A DNA stretch of 64,000 bases from Jiulongibacter sediminis. Lineage in GTDB: Bacteria; Bacteroidota; Bacteroidia; Cytophagales; Spirosomataceae. Positions 45,707-53,800 of this stretch are shown piece by piece. Below the pieces are notes generated by a model. It was not told the DNA's origin. It searched no databases and saw only the letters and a list, made by a program, of their open reading frames with translations. The stretch lies in NCBI RefSeq assembly GCF_001306455.1, contig NZ_LGTQ01000006.1, positions 558,001 through 622,000 of the forward strand. The letters are read 5' to 3'. Positions within the stretch are counted from its first letter, which is position 1. The number at the start of each line of letters is the position of its first letter. The translations under genes were made by a program, and so were the position numbers.

Positions 45707-46365
45707 TGTCGGATGTGATAAAACTTTTGTTGGTCGACGATCACGAAGTGGTCAGAAAAGGAATGAAGTTTCTACTTGAGGATGAGGAAAATCTGGAGAT
45801 TATAGGTGAGGCTTCTGATGGAGAGGAGGCTTTGCAAAGAATCGAAGAATTGAAGCCGAATCTTGTACTTCTTGATGTAAACATGCCCGGGATGAATGGT
45901 ATTGAGGCAGCAAAGAAAATATCAGCGAATTATCCGGCTGTCAGGGTTTTAATTTTCTCAATGCATAATGACCCGGATTATATCGTCAATAGTGTAACCA
46001 ATGGAGTCGACGGATATATTCTGAAAGATGCGGAAAAAGAGGAAATTCTGAAGGCCATGAAAACGGTTCACCGTGGAGAAAAATATTTTCCACCTAACGT
46101 TTCTGCTCTGCTTGTTTCGGCCCTTCAGGGTGGAGGAATGCCAAAGGTGAAGTCTAAAAGAAGTGCCAGTGTACTCGATAAACTTTCAAAAAAAGAAAAG
46201 GAAATCCTGAAGTTTATAGCTCAGGGTATGAGCAGCAAAGATATCGCCCTGAGGCTGACACTAAGCATTAGAACCGTGAGTAATCATAGGGCCAATATGC
46301 TCAAGAAAACAGGCTTGAACAATACCGCCGAACTAGTGAGAATGGCGACCAATGAAGGGTTTTGA
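45706..46365 (+). CDS. NarL/FixJ-type response regulator
   Basis: 219 residues: receiver domain with DDH acidic pair, phospho-acceptor Asp57 (LVLLDVNMPG) and conserved Ser/Lys (FSMH, LKDA), then a LuxR-type HTH (LSKKEKEILKFIAQG, RTVSNHRANMLKKTG). Cognate partner of the sensor kinase that overlaps it by 1 nt. Together with the heptamers at the nirB promoter this forms a probable nitrate/nitrite-responsive circuit for the cluster (inference). Confidence 0.93.
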   Translation: MSDVIKLLLVDDHEVVRKGMKFLLEDEENLEIIGEASDGEEALQRIEELKPNLVLLDVNMPGMNGIEAAKKISANYPAVRVLIFSMHNDPDYIVNSVTNGVDGYILKDAEKEEILKAMKTVHRGEKYFPPNVSALLVSALQGGGMPKVKSKRSASVLDKLSKKEKEILKFIAQGMSSKDIALRLTLSIRTVSNHRANMLKKTGLNNTAELVRMATNEGF

Positions 46366-46419
46366 GTCCATTTGCAACCTATTGGAATCATCCTTCATTC
46401 TTTACTCTAAAAAGAAGAT

Positions 46420-46818
46420 ATGAGATATTACGTAGTCTTTTCACTACTCGTCCTTTCTTTAATTGGTTGTAAAAAAGTTAAAATTGAAGCAGATGACGGC
46501 ATGTTCCTAAAAAAGGAATATGTCTTGGGAGAAAAATTAAGAATTACAATTGATAGCCTGAGTGATTACAGGTGTCCTTTAGACCCCAATATAAATTGTA
46601 TCTGGCAGGGAGATGTGGATGTCTTCTTCAAGATCACAGATGGAGTTTCTACAATGGACAGTGTTCTTCATTTTTCCATTGATCCAACTGAAGTAACTTT
46701 CAAAAATTATTCAATTAAACTTCTTGATGTTAGTCCTCATACCACCTACCAAAAGGAAACTTCTGATCAGGTGAAAATGCTAGATTATAAGGTGAGGATG
46801 CTGATTGTTCCTTTCTAG
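46420..46818 (+). CDS. Small lipoprotein, unknown function
   Basis: 132 residues with a type II signal peptide ending SLIGC (Cys17), then a compact beta-rich domain containing DYRCPLDPNINCIWQGDV, where two Cys may form a disulfide. The CPxxxxCxWxG pattern recurs in Bacteroidota lipoproteins of unknown role. Lies between the regulator and the cysteine desulfurase (54- and 40-nt gaps) on the same strand; a link to nitrate metabolism is not shown. Confidence 0.7.
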   Translation: MRYYVVFSLLVLSLIGCKKVKIEADDGMFLKKEYVLGEKLRITIDSLSDYRCPLDPNINCIWQGDVDVFFKITDGVSTMDSVLHFSIDPTEVTFKNYSIKLLDVSPHTTYQKETSDQVKMLDYKVRMLIVPF

Positions 46819-46846
46819 GGACTTCTTTTTGTTCGGGGCTTTTCAA

Positions 46847-46854
46847 TACCTTTG
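46847..46854 (+). promoter_or_regulatory. Candidate -7 box before the cysteine desulfurase
   Basis: TACCTTTG is a perfect TAnnTTTG box, with TTTG 15 nt upstream (46828-46831; shorter than usual). It ends only 5 nt before the ATG at 46859, so if used, translation would more likely begin at the next in-frame ATG (46871). Confidence 0.35.
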
Positions 46855-46858
46855 AAGC

Positions 46859-47989
46859 ATGCAGGAATTAATGCCCATCTATCTGGACTACGCCGCTACC
46901 ACCCCGGTGGATCCGCTGGTGATGGAGAAAATGCTACCCTGGTTTACTAGTCAATATGGTAATGCCGCCAGTCGCTTTCATGCCTATGGATGGCTGGCAG
47001 AGGAGGCCGTTGATGAGGCCAGAAAAAGTATTTCAAAAATAACGGGTTATAGCACCAAAGAAATCATTTTTACTTCAGGTGCTACAGAGGCCATCAATCT
47101 TGCTTTGAAAGGTTTTTTTGAAGCAAAAGGCTTTGAAGGTTCACTTATTACTCCTCTCACCGAGCATAAGGCCACCCTTGACACGGCAGAATACCTTCAA
47201 AGTAAAGGGGTGAAAGTTCATCACCTTCCGGTTAATACCAATGGTGAAATTGATCTTGAACAGCTTGATCCTTTTTTAGAAGGCAAAGATTGTCTGCTTT
47301 CTGTGATGCAGGTTAATAATGAAACGGGTGTGATATTACCTGTTAAGGAAATCATTGAGTTAGCTCATCAAAAAGGAGCAAAAGTGCACGTGGACGCCAC
47401 TCAGGCGGTGGGTAAACTTCCATTTCTTTCTTCCGCAGATATGACCAGTTTTTCGGCTCACAAGATTTATGGCCCCAAAGGTGTCGGCGTATTGCTGTGC
47501 AAAAAGGAAGTGGAACTCAGCCCTCAAATACATGGCGGCCGCCACCAACGAAACCGAAGAAGCGGAACACTGAACGTATCGGGCATTGTCGGTGTTTCAA
47601 AAGCCCTGCAACTCGCCGAATCGAAAAGAGAAGCGGAGTTTACCAGATTGAAGGAGTTGAGCTCAAGACTCGAAAATGCCCTGTTGACCGCCATAGAAAA
47701 TGCGGAGGTCAATGCCGCCGGAGCCTCCCGTGTACCGGGAATCAGCAGTATCTGTTTCAAAGGCCTTGATGGCGAAGACCTGCTGATGCGAATGACGAAA
47801 ATTGCGGTCTCCAACGGATCAGCTTGTAATTCGGCCAGCACCGAGCCCTCGTATGTTTTGAGAGCCATGGGTAAATCAGAAGCTGATGCTTTTGCTTCCG
47901 TTCGCTTTAGTTTAGGTAGATTTACAACAGAAATGGAGATTGAAAAGGCGGTAAAGCACGTTATAGAAACTGTAAATCAAAACCTTTGA
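46859..47989 (+). CDS. Cysteine desulfurase (IscS/NifS-like)
   Basis: PLP-dependent enzyme that mobilises sulfur from cysteine for Fe-S clusters and molybdopterin. YLDYAATTPVDP N-terminus, His102 (TEHKA), Schiff-base Lys202 (FSAHKIYGPKG) and persulfide Cys323 in SNGSACNSAS. 376 residues. Met5 (46871) is a plausible alternative start because family members begin MPIYLDYAATT and a -7 box lies immediately upstream. The moaA ATG follows 1 nt after the stop, so the desulfurase may serve molybdenum-cofactor synthesis for the adjacent molybdoenzymes (inference). Confidence 0.92.
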   Translation: MQELMPIYLDYAATTPVDPLVMEKMLPWFTSQYGNAASRFHAYGWLAEEAVDEARKSISKITGYSTKEIIFTSGATEAINLALKGFFEAKGFEGSLITPLTEHKATLDTAEYLQSKGVKVHHLPVNTNGEIDLEQLDPFLEGKDCLLSVMQVNNETGVILPVKEIIELAHQKGAKVHVDATQAVGKLPFLSSADMTSFSAHKIYGPKGVGVLLCKKEVELSPQIHGGRHQRNRRSGTLNVSGIVGVSKALQLAESKREAEFTRLKELSSRLENALLTAIENAEVNAAGASRVPGISSICFKGLDGEDLLMRMTKIAVSNGSACNSASTEPSYVLRAMGKSEADAFASVRFSLGRFTTEMEIEKAVKHVIETVNQNL

Positions 47990-47990
47990 T

Positions 47991-48971
47991 ATGATCAGAG
48001 ACAACCACGGCAGACCTATCAATTACCTGAGACTGGCAGTGACAGATCGCTGTAATCTGCGTTGTTTCTACTGTATGCCAGAGGAAGGTATCAATTTCCT
48101 GCCAAAACCGCATCTGCTCACCTTTGAGGAAATGGTGCGAATGGTCACGCTCATGGCCGAAATGGGCATCACTAAAGTACGTATCACCGGTGGAGAGCCC
48201 TTTGTACGAAAAGACATGATGGCTTTTCTGCGAAGTCTCAAAAATATCACGGGTATAGAACAGGTCAATATCACCACCAACGGGGTTTTAACGGCTCCGC
48301 TTGTTCCTGAATTAAAAGAGTTGGGTATCAGCTCGGTGAATTTAAGCTTGGATACGCTGGATAGGGAACGCTTCAAAGAAATGACCCGCCGAGATGAGCT
48401 GCCCAATGTGCTCAAAACCTTGGATGCTCTGTTGGAAAACGGTATCAAGACCAAGATCAATGCCGTGGTGATGGCTGGTAAAAATGATCAGGACATTCTG
48501 CCGCTGGTAAATTTGTCGAAAGAGCTTCCGGTTTCGGTGCGATTCATTGAAGAAATGCCTTTCAACGGCAGCGGCATCAATAAAGAGGCCTTTATGAGCC
48601 ATACCCGCATCATTGAAAAAATTCGGGAAGCCTGCCCTTCTTTAAAAAAACTCAAAGACGAGGCTCATTCCACCTCAAGCAATTACAGTATTGACGGTCA
48701 TCAGGGAAATGTGGGAGTTATAGCAGCATTCAGTCGCACCTTTTGCGGAAGCTGCAACCGCATTAGAGTCACCCCGACCGGCACCCTAAAAACCTGTCTT
48801 TATGATGATGGCGTGATGAATATCCGAGACCTTTTAAGAACAGAACCAGATAACAAAATCATCAAAGAAAAGCTACTGGCAGCCTTCTCCAGCCGCCCAA
48901 AAGACGGTTTTGAAGCCGAAGCCCTTCGTTCTGCTGAAGTGAGTGAGAGTATGACTACGATTGGGGGGTGA
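47991..48971 (+). CDS. moaA: GTP 3',8-cyclase (molybdenum cofactor step 1)
   Basis: Radical-SAM enzyme converting GTP to 3',8-cH2GTP. N-terminal cluster motif CNLRCFYC (C21, C25, C28), RITGGEP, and the C-terminal [4Fe-4S] motif FCGSCNR plus CLYD; ends in the Gly-Gly tail this family needs. 326 residues. Starts 1 nt after the cysteine desulfurase stop. Supplies cofactor for NasA and the sulfite-oxidase-fold enzyme at 59 kb. Its last 35 codons recur twice downstream as diverged copies. Confidence 0.96.
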   Translation: MIRDNHGRPINYLRLAVTDRCNLRCFYCMPEEGINFLPKPHLLTFEEMVRMVTLMAEMGITKVRITGGEPFVRKDMMAFLRSLKNITGIEQVNITTNGVLTAPLVPELKELGISSVNLSLDTLDRERFKEMTRRDELPNVLKTLDALLENGIKTKINAVVMAGKNDQDILPLVNLSKELPVSVRFIEEMPFNGSGINKEAFMSHTRIIEKIREACPSLKKLKDEAHSTSSNYSIDGHQGNVGVIAAFSRTFCGSCNRIRVTPTGTLKTCLYDDGVMNIRDLLRTEPDNKIIKEKLLAAFSSRPKDGFEAEALRSAEVSESMTTIGG

Positions 48972-49072
48972 TAGTTGTGTTTTGTAGTTTGGCATGAATT
49001 CGCTGAAACCTTAAGGTGGCTCTGGCATTGTTAAAAGTCGCAGAGTCCCTATCGGAGACTCTGCTCAGGGGA

Positions 49073-49180
49073 AAAGAAAAACTCCTGATTACTTTCTCCA
49101 ACCGCCCGAAAGACGGTTTCGAAGCCGAAGCCGTTCGCTCTGCTGAAGTGAGTGAGAGTATGAATACGATTGGGGGGTGA
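49073..49180 (+). pseudogene. Diverged copy 1 of the moaA 3' end
   Basis: 108 nt that translate in frame to 35 residues plus TGA, identical to the MoaA C-terminus at 30 of 35 positions (differences A/I, A/T, S/N, L/V, T/N), including RPKDGFEAEA and the terminal GG. Several codons differ synonymously, so it looks like the tail of a related moaA allele rather than a recent duplication. It lies 209 nt downstream of the true end. Confidence 0.85.
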
Positions 49181-49289
49181 GATTTGGATTTTGTAACATC
49201 GCTTAAACCTAATAAGGGTCTGGCCATGGGAAGAGCAGCAGAGTACTTTAAAGAGACTCAGATCACGGGAGAGAGAAACATTTATTGAA

Positions 49290-49387
49290 ATGTAAACTGA
49301 CTTTCCACTTTTCCCAGAGTCTACTGAAGTAACTCTGAAAGTCACTCATTTCACTCGCAATGCAGATATCTCAAAACTCTTCGTTAG
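49290..49387 (+). repeat. Direct repeat A (about 98 bp)
   Basis: Aligns in the same orientation with 50595-50689 (repeat B) through ATGTAAA, CAGAGTCT, ACTCTG, GTCACTCATTTCAC, CGCAAT and TCAAAACTCTTC, by eye roughly three quarters identical. A and B bracket the toxin-fragment/immunity pair. Confidence 0.75.
49315..49337. repeat. CAGAGT/ACTCTG hairpin within repeat A
   Basis: CAGAGT (49315-49320) and ACTCTG (49332-49337), 6-bp arms and an 11-nt loop. Related hairpins occur at 49040-49064, 49239-49260 (imperfect), 49464-49484 (one arm base changed) and 50617-50639. Confidence 0.6.
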
Positions 49388-49431
49388 TCCGCTCTGCCGA
49401 AGTGAGTGAAAGTATGACTACGATTGGGGGT
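49387..49431 (+). pseudogene. Diverged copy 2 of the moaA 3' end (short)
   Basis: 45 nt encoding VRSAEVSESMTTIGG, the last 15 residues of the MoaA tail, preceded by unrelated sequence. One G of the final run is missing relative to moaA, so the TGA is out of frame. It directly follows direct repeat A. Confidence 0.75.
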
Positions 49432-49501
49432 GATATTCGTTTTTAAGCGGTATGGTGATTTCGCAGAGTTTTCATTGAGACTCTACTTTGGAGAATTTAG
49501 A

Positions 49502-50290
49502 TTACAAATTCAGAAAATCATATGGGATTTCATACTGCTCCAAAGACTGGATAGGCAATAATTCTTTCGGAATAAGATGGCTATCAATATCAACCTCAAT
49601 GCCATACCTCCAGGCCAATTTGGCATAGCCCAATGCAGGAAGAGATACGATTTCACCCAATACGGGGGAATCGTTTCTTCGTTTATGGGCTTTAGGGGCT
49701 AATAAATCCCTTATTGATTCTTCTATCTTACTCCTGTCTCTGGCTAAAAGAGCATAAAAAAAACGATAATCTATTTCAAGCGTTTTTCCACTTCTTAGCA
49801 CTTTCTTTTTGTATTTTTCATAGATAGCCAGGTTATGCCTGACACCCTCCAGATTTTCAGCCATAAAATGCTGAATGGTGTTAAATGTAATGGCCGTATC
49901 ACCTAGTTCCACCATTTCATCCATGCTTTTAGGTGCATAAACCGGGTGTTTTACATATCGCAGGGCAGCATAGCGTTTTATCAGGTCTTCATTGTCCGAT
50001 AAAATGGGCATACAAATATGGCGAAGGCCATAGTCCGGGATGCGGGAATTGTATGTACTTATTTGAAATTCATCCAATAATCCGCAAATACTAAAGTGAT
50101 GTTTACTTTTTTTGTTACTTCCATTTTCTACAAACGCATTTATGGCATAATCGTGATTAGCCTTCCATAAAGTATTTACAGCTTGTTTTGGTTCATATTC
50201 ACCTAAGGATATTTTTTTAAGTAATTGAGCCTCTAAATAGAGATTATTATCAATTATTTTATCCAAATTTTGTTTGACTTTATAAATCAT
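49502..50290 (-). CDS. Probable immunity protein (Imm49-like)
   Basis: 262-residue alpha-helical protein without signal or membrane segments. The C-terminal third (FYALLARDRSKIEESI, then LPALGYAKLAWRYGIEVDI and HLIPKELLP) resembles the Imm49 immunity family; this assignment is from remembered pattern and moderate. It starts 11 nt inside the 3' end of the upstream toxin fragment, the expected toxin-then-immunity order. Shows no sign of decay itself. Confidence 0.5.
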   Translation of the reverse strand: MIYKVKQNLDKIIDNNLYLEAQLLKKISLGEYEPKQAVNTLWKANHDYAINAFVENGSNKKSKHHFSICGLLDEFQISTYNSRIPDYGLRHICMPILSDNEDLIKRYAALRYVKHPVYAPKSMDEMVELGDTAITFNTIQHFMAENLEGVRHNLAIYEKYKKKVLRSGKTLEIDYRFFYALLARDRSKIEESIRDLLAPKAHKRRNDSPVLGEIVSLPALGYAKLAWRYGIEVDIDSHLIPKELLPIQSLEQYEIPYDFLNL

Positions 50291-50603
50291 AATTCCCCAG
50301 TTTTAAAATATTCAACTCCCCTTTGGTTCTGTCAATTGCTGAAACATACTTTGTTAATTTGTTCTTATTCAATATAATCATATTGCTAACGCTTGTTTTA
50401 CCCTCGTCATTCAATCGTCCGGCCACATAATCAATCCACCCATCACTCATCTGAGCAGGCAATCCAGTTGGTGGATTTGGGTTATTCAGCTTCACGCCCG
50501 TAAACTCATCCAGCTCTCCTGCCCCAGTTTTTGAATATTTGAACTGTTTGCTTTCTATAATGATAATTTCCGTGGGATTCTCTAATGTGCTTTGATGTAA
50601 ATG
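50280..50603 (-). pseudogene. Truncated polymorphic-toxin C-terminal domain (nuclease-like)
   Basis: The frame is open for 107 residues from 50603 to the TAA at 50280, but a TAG at 50604-50606 ends it upstream and no normal start exists; only a GTG at 50495 could begin a 71-residue piece. Residues EIIIIESKQF followed later by QMSDGWIDYV resemble the ExK and Gln/Trp features of PD-(D/E)XK toxin domains. The upstream boundary coincides with direct repeat B. Likely the remnant of a toxin C-terminus that had been joined to a larger secreted protein. Confidence 0.55.
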
Positions 50604-50689
50604 CTATTCCCCTTCTCAGAGTCTCCTCAAGGTACTCTGATGGTCACTCATTTCACCCGCAATTCAGCTAAATCAAAACTCTTCACTAG
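50595..50689 (+). repeat. Direct repeat B (about 95 bp)
   Basis: Second copy of the repeat at 49290-49387, same orientation, including the CAGAGT (50617-50622)/ACTCTG (50634-50639) hairpin. It starts inside the last codons of the toxin remnant frame, i.e. at its truncation point, but is not followed by a moaA tail. Confidence 0.75.
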
Positions 50690-50762
50690 CTTAAACCTGA
50701 AATGTTCAATAACTAAATTTCCGATTTTTTGATCTGCTCCCGGACCTTTTTTTATAAAATTT

Positions 50763-50778
50763 GATCTGACTTCAGATC
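50763..50778. terminator. Hairpin downstream of the GH3/beta-lactamase gene
   Basis: GATCTGA (50763-50769) and TCAGATC (50772-50778), realistically a 6-bp stem with a 4-nt loop. On the minus strand it lies 45 nt after the GH3 stop and is followed by an A/T-rich run with TTTTAT. A possible weak terminator. Confidence 0.4.
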
Positions 50779-50822
50779 GTTTTAATACAAAAACTCTATA
50801 AATCGGAGCCTTTCTAGAATTC

Positions 50823-53800
50823 TCAAACCCCCTCTACCGCCGCATTAATCACTTCGTGGACTCTTCTGCGGATTTCAAGCTGCATGAGTTTGCGGTTATT
50901 ATCACGGGGGTAAACGCGATTGGCCAGCATAATAAAAATCAACTGACGATCTGGGTCAACCCACACCACAGTTCCGGTAAAACCGGTATGACCGTAAGTA
51001 TTTGGAGAAGCATCTGAAGCTACACTGGAAAGGTCGGCATCAGGGTGCGGTTTGTTCCATCCAATACCACGGTGGCTTTTGGCTGTATAGTTTGTAGAGA
51101 AGTGCTTGACGGTTTCGGGGTAAAGGTATCTTCTACCACCATAAACGCCTTTTTGGAGGTTCATTTGATAGAGTTTGGCCAGATCCCAGGCATTGCTGAA
51201 AAGGCCGGCATGGCCTGCGACTCCTCCCAGTAAGGCGGCGTTGGGGTCATGTACCGTACCCCAAATTTGTCTTTCTCTGAAAATCTGATCGTTCTCTGTT
51301 GGGGCTATTTGCTCTTTCGGGAAACGGTTTAGTGGATTAAAGAGGGTATGAGTCATGCCCAATGGTTCATAGAGGTTTTGCTCAAGAAACTCATCAAGCG
51401 GTTGACCGGATATTTTCTCGATGACACGTTGCATCATGATCAAACCCAGATCGCTGTAAAGGTATCTGAAAGAGCCATCCCGGTTTCTACGGGTAGTAAG
51501 GTCAGAGTCTAACAACCATTGCCAAACTGAATCGCGGATAGACGGTTTTATATAAAGTCCTTCAGCCACCTGCAGGTTCTCGTCACTTCTTTTGAACTCG
51601 TAAAAGTCATTTTTAAAATTCTTGCCATTCGTCTTAGTGTGTGTCCAGAAAGCCTGAAAAGATTTCAGACCAGCCTGATGAAAGAGTATATCACCAACGA
51701 TCATGTTCTCCTTATTGGTGCCTGCGAGCTCAGGGAGGTAATCTGATGCTTTGAGGTTTAAATCTAATAAACCGCGTTCATTGAGCATCATGGCGGCCTG
51801 TAGTGTAGCACTGACTTTGGTAAGAGATGCCAAATCATAAATGGTCTCTTTGGTAACCGGTTCGTCACGCTGATATCGGTAGGTTCCGAAAGCCTTGTGA
51901 TAAACCACTTTACCTCTCCGGGCTACCAAAACCTGACAGCCAGGGAAGGCCTTTTGGTCAATGGCATCTTCGATGATACCGTCGATTTCATTCAGCTTTT
52001 TCCCACTCATGCCGAGATTTTCAGGGAAATCTTCAGTAAGGCGACCCAGGTTGGCGGAGTTGTTTCCATAGTTAGATTTTGAACTTGAAGAGGCCGTTAC
52101 GGGTAAGGTGCCATTGGCTGAAAGAGCTCCAAAAAGCACTTCAGCTACCGCCCGATAAGCACCTGTTTCTTCTTCATAGCCACAAATCAGGTTAGGGAAT
52201 TCATCAAAAAGTTGAAGACCATAAGGGTTCCCGAATGTGGTAATAATCACCCGTGTTTTTTTCGAGAGCTCCCTGATCATCTGTATGGTAGAGGGTGATA
52301 CCCCAAAATTTCTTGATTTCCGGCTGTTCATATCATGAACGCTGACGATCATATAGTCCAGCACGTCGGCCTGATCCACAATGTATTGCCAATCTTTTGA
52401 GGAGCTTGGCTTTACTCTCATTTTGTAAGGCACCACTTTGCCGAAATTGCTTAGCTCTTCCTGAAAAGTACTTTGGTTTCCGCTCACTTCTACCGAGCCG
52501 ATGGCCAGCGTATCCAGTTGAATAAATGGAATTGTAGAAGGCTGAATTCTGACTACAGTCACGGCTTTCTTGAAGAGCTGATCTTTAACCATCTGGCTTT
52601 GATCGTCATTCAGATCTTGCACTAAATTGGTCAGATCCACATGTGTTTTTTGATGAAGGCCTACGCGGTATTTAGCTCTCAAAATTTTATGAACACGGCT
52701 GTTAAGTTCCTCTTCATCGAGTTCACCGCTTGCAAATGCATCGTAGAGCTTTTCAAAGGCAGCAGAGAGGTTGGCCGTTTGAAGCAACACATCATTACCA
52801 GCTTTGTAGGCTGCCAGCTCGGCACCACCGGCATCAAAACCACGGGTTATTCCCCGCATATTCATGGCGTCGGTAAAGGCCAAACCTTGAAAGCCTAACT
52901 CTTTTTTGAGGAGATCAGTCACAATATTTTTAGAAACTGTAGCAGCGGTATTGGAGGCACTTTCTAATGAAGGCACAAAAAGATGGCCGGTCATTACGCC
53001 CCCGATTTCATCAGCAATCAAAGCTTTAAAAGGTACCAACTCAGTAGAACTCAGACGACTTTTCGAATGAGATATAACCGGCAATGACACATGCGAGTCC
53101 ACATCAGTATCGCCATGACCAGGGAAGTGCTTTGCTACAGCAATAACTCCTGCTCTTTTAAGACCTCTGGCGTAAGCTCTAGACTTGTCTGCCACTCTGT
53201 TTTGAGATTCACCGAACGACCGGTAGTTGATTACAGGATTGTCAGGGTTGGTATTAACATCAGCCACAGGAGCAAAATTGATATGTACTCCAAGCCTTCT
53301 GCACTGTCTACCGATTTCGAAGCCCATTTTTTCTATTAGGTTGTTGTCCTTAATAGCTCCCAGAGTGATTTGTTTCGGGAAAGACATCGTATTGTCAAGT
53401 CGCATACCCAAACCCCATTCCGCATCCATACCAATCATAAGCGGTACTTTGCTGGCTGCCTGATAGCGGTTTGTCAGTTTTGCTTGAGTAACAGGGTCAC
53501 CTTGGAAGAAAATTAGCCCTCCTACATAATATTCTTCAATTAGCCTTTGGGTTTCAGAATAGTGAGATTCGTTCCGGTTTGAGTAAGTGGAAATCATGAA
53601 CAGTTGCCCGATTTTCTCTTTCAAGGAGAGCGTAGCCAGCACACTATCGGCCCATATCCACTGTTTTTCTTTGAAAGCTTTGATTTCGGCCACATTCGGT
53701 TTGAAAATACCCGGCATTTCTGGTTTTCGCATGATCACCGGCAGGTAACCATCATACTTTACTACACTAGGAGTGGAGCTGGCCTTTTGAAATCTGGAGC

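Larger units (their letters stand above)
48972..49501. other. 530-bp non-coding stretch of moaA-tail repeats and hairpins
   Basis: No open gene fits here. The stretch is built from repeated units: a spacer of about 100 nt carrying a CAGAGT/ACTCTG hairpin (49040-49064, arms GCAGAGTC and GACTCTGC), a full copy of the moaA 3' end, a second spacer with a decayed hairpin (49239-49260), direct repeat A, a short third moaA tail and a further hairpin (49464-49484). Confidence 0.7.

Noticed and set aside
49049-49345. Open frame on the minus strand across the moaA-tail repeats
   Set aside because: It runs through repeated moaA tails in antisense; its length is explained by the coding bias of those tails, and no start signal or family match is visible.
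49502-50822. Mobile element with its own integrase or transposase
   Set aside because: No transposase, integrase or terminal inverted repeats were found; the evidence supports repeats and a cargo pair only.
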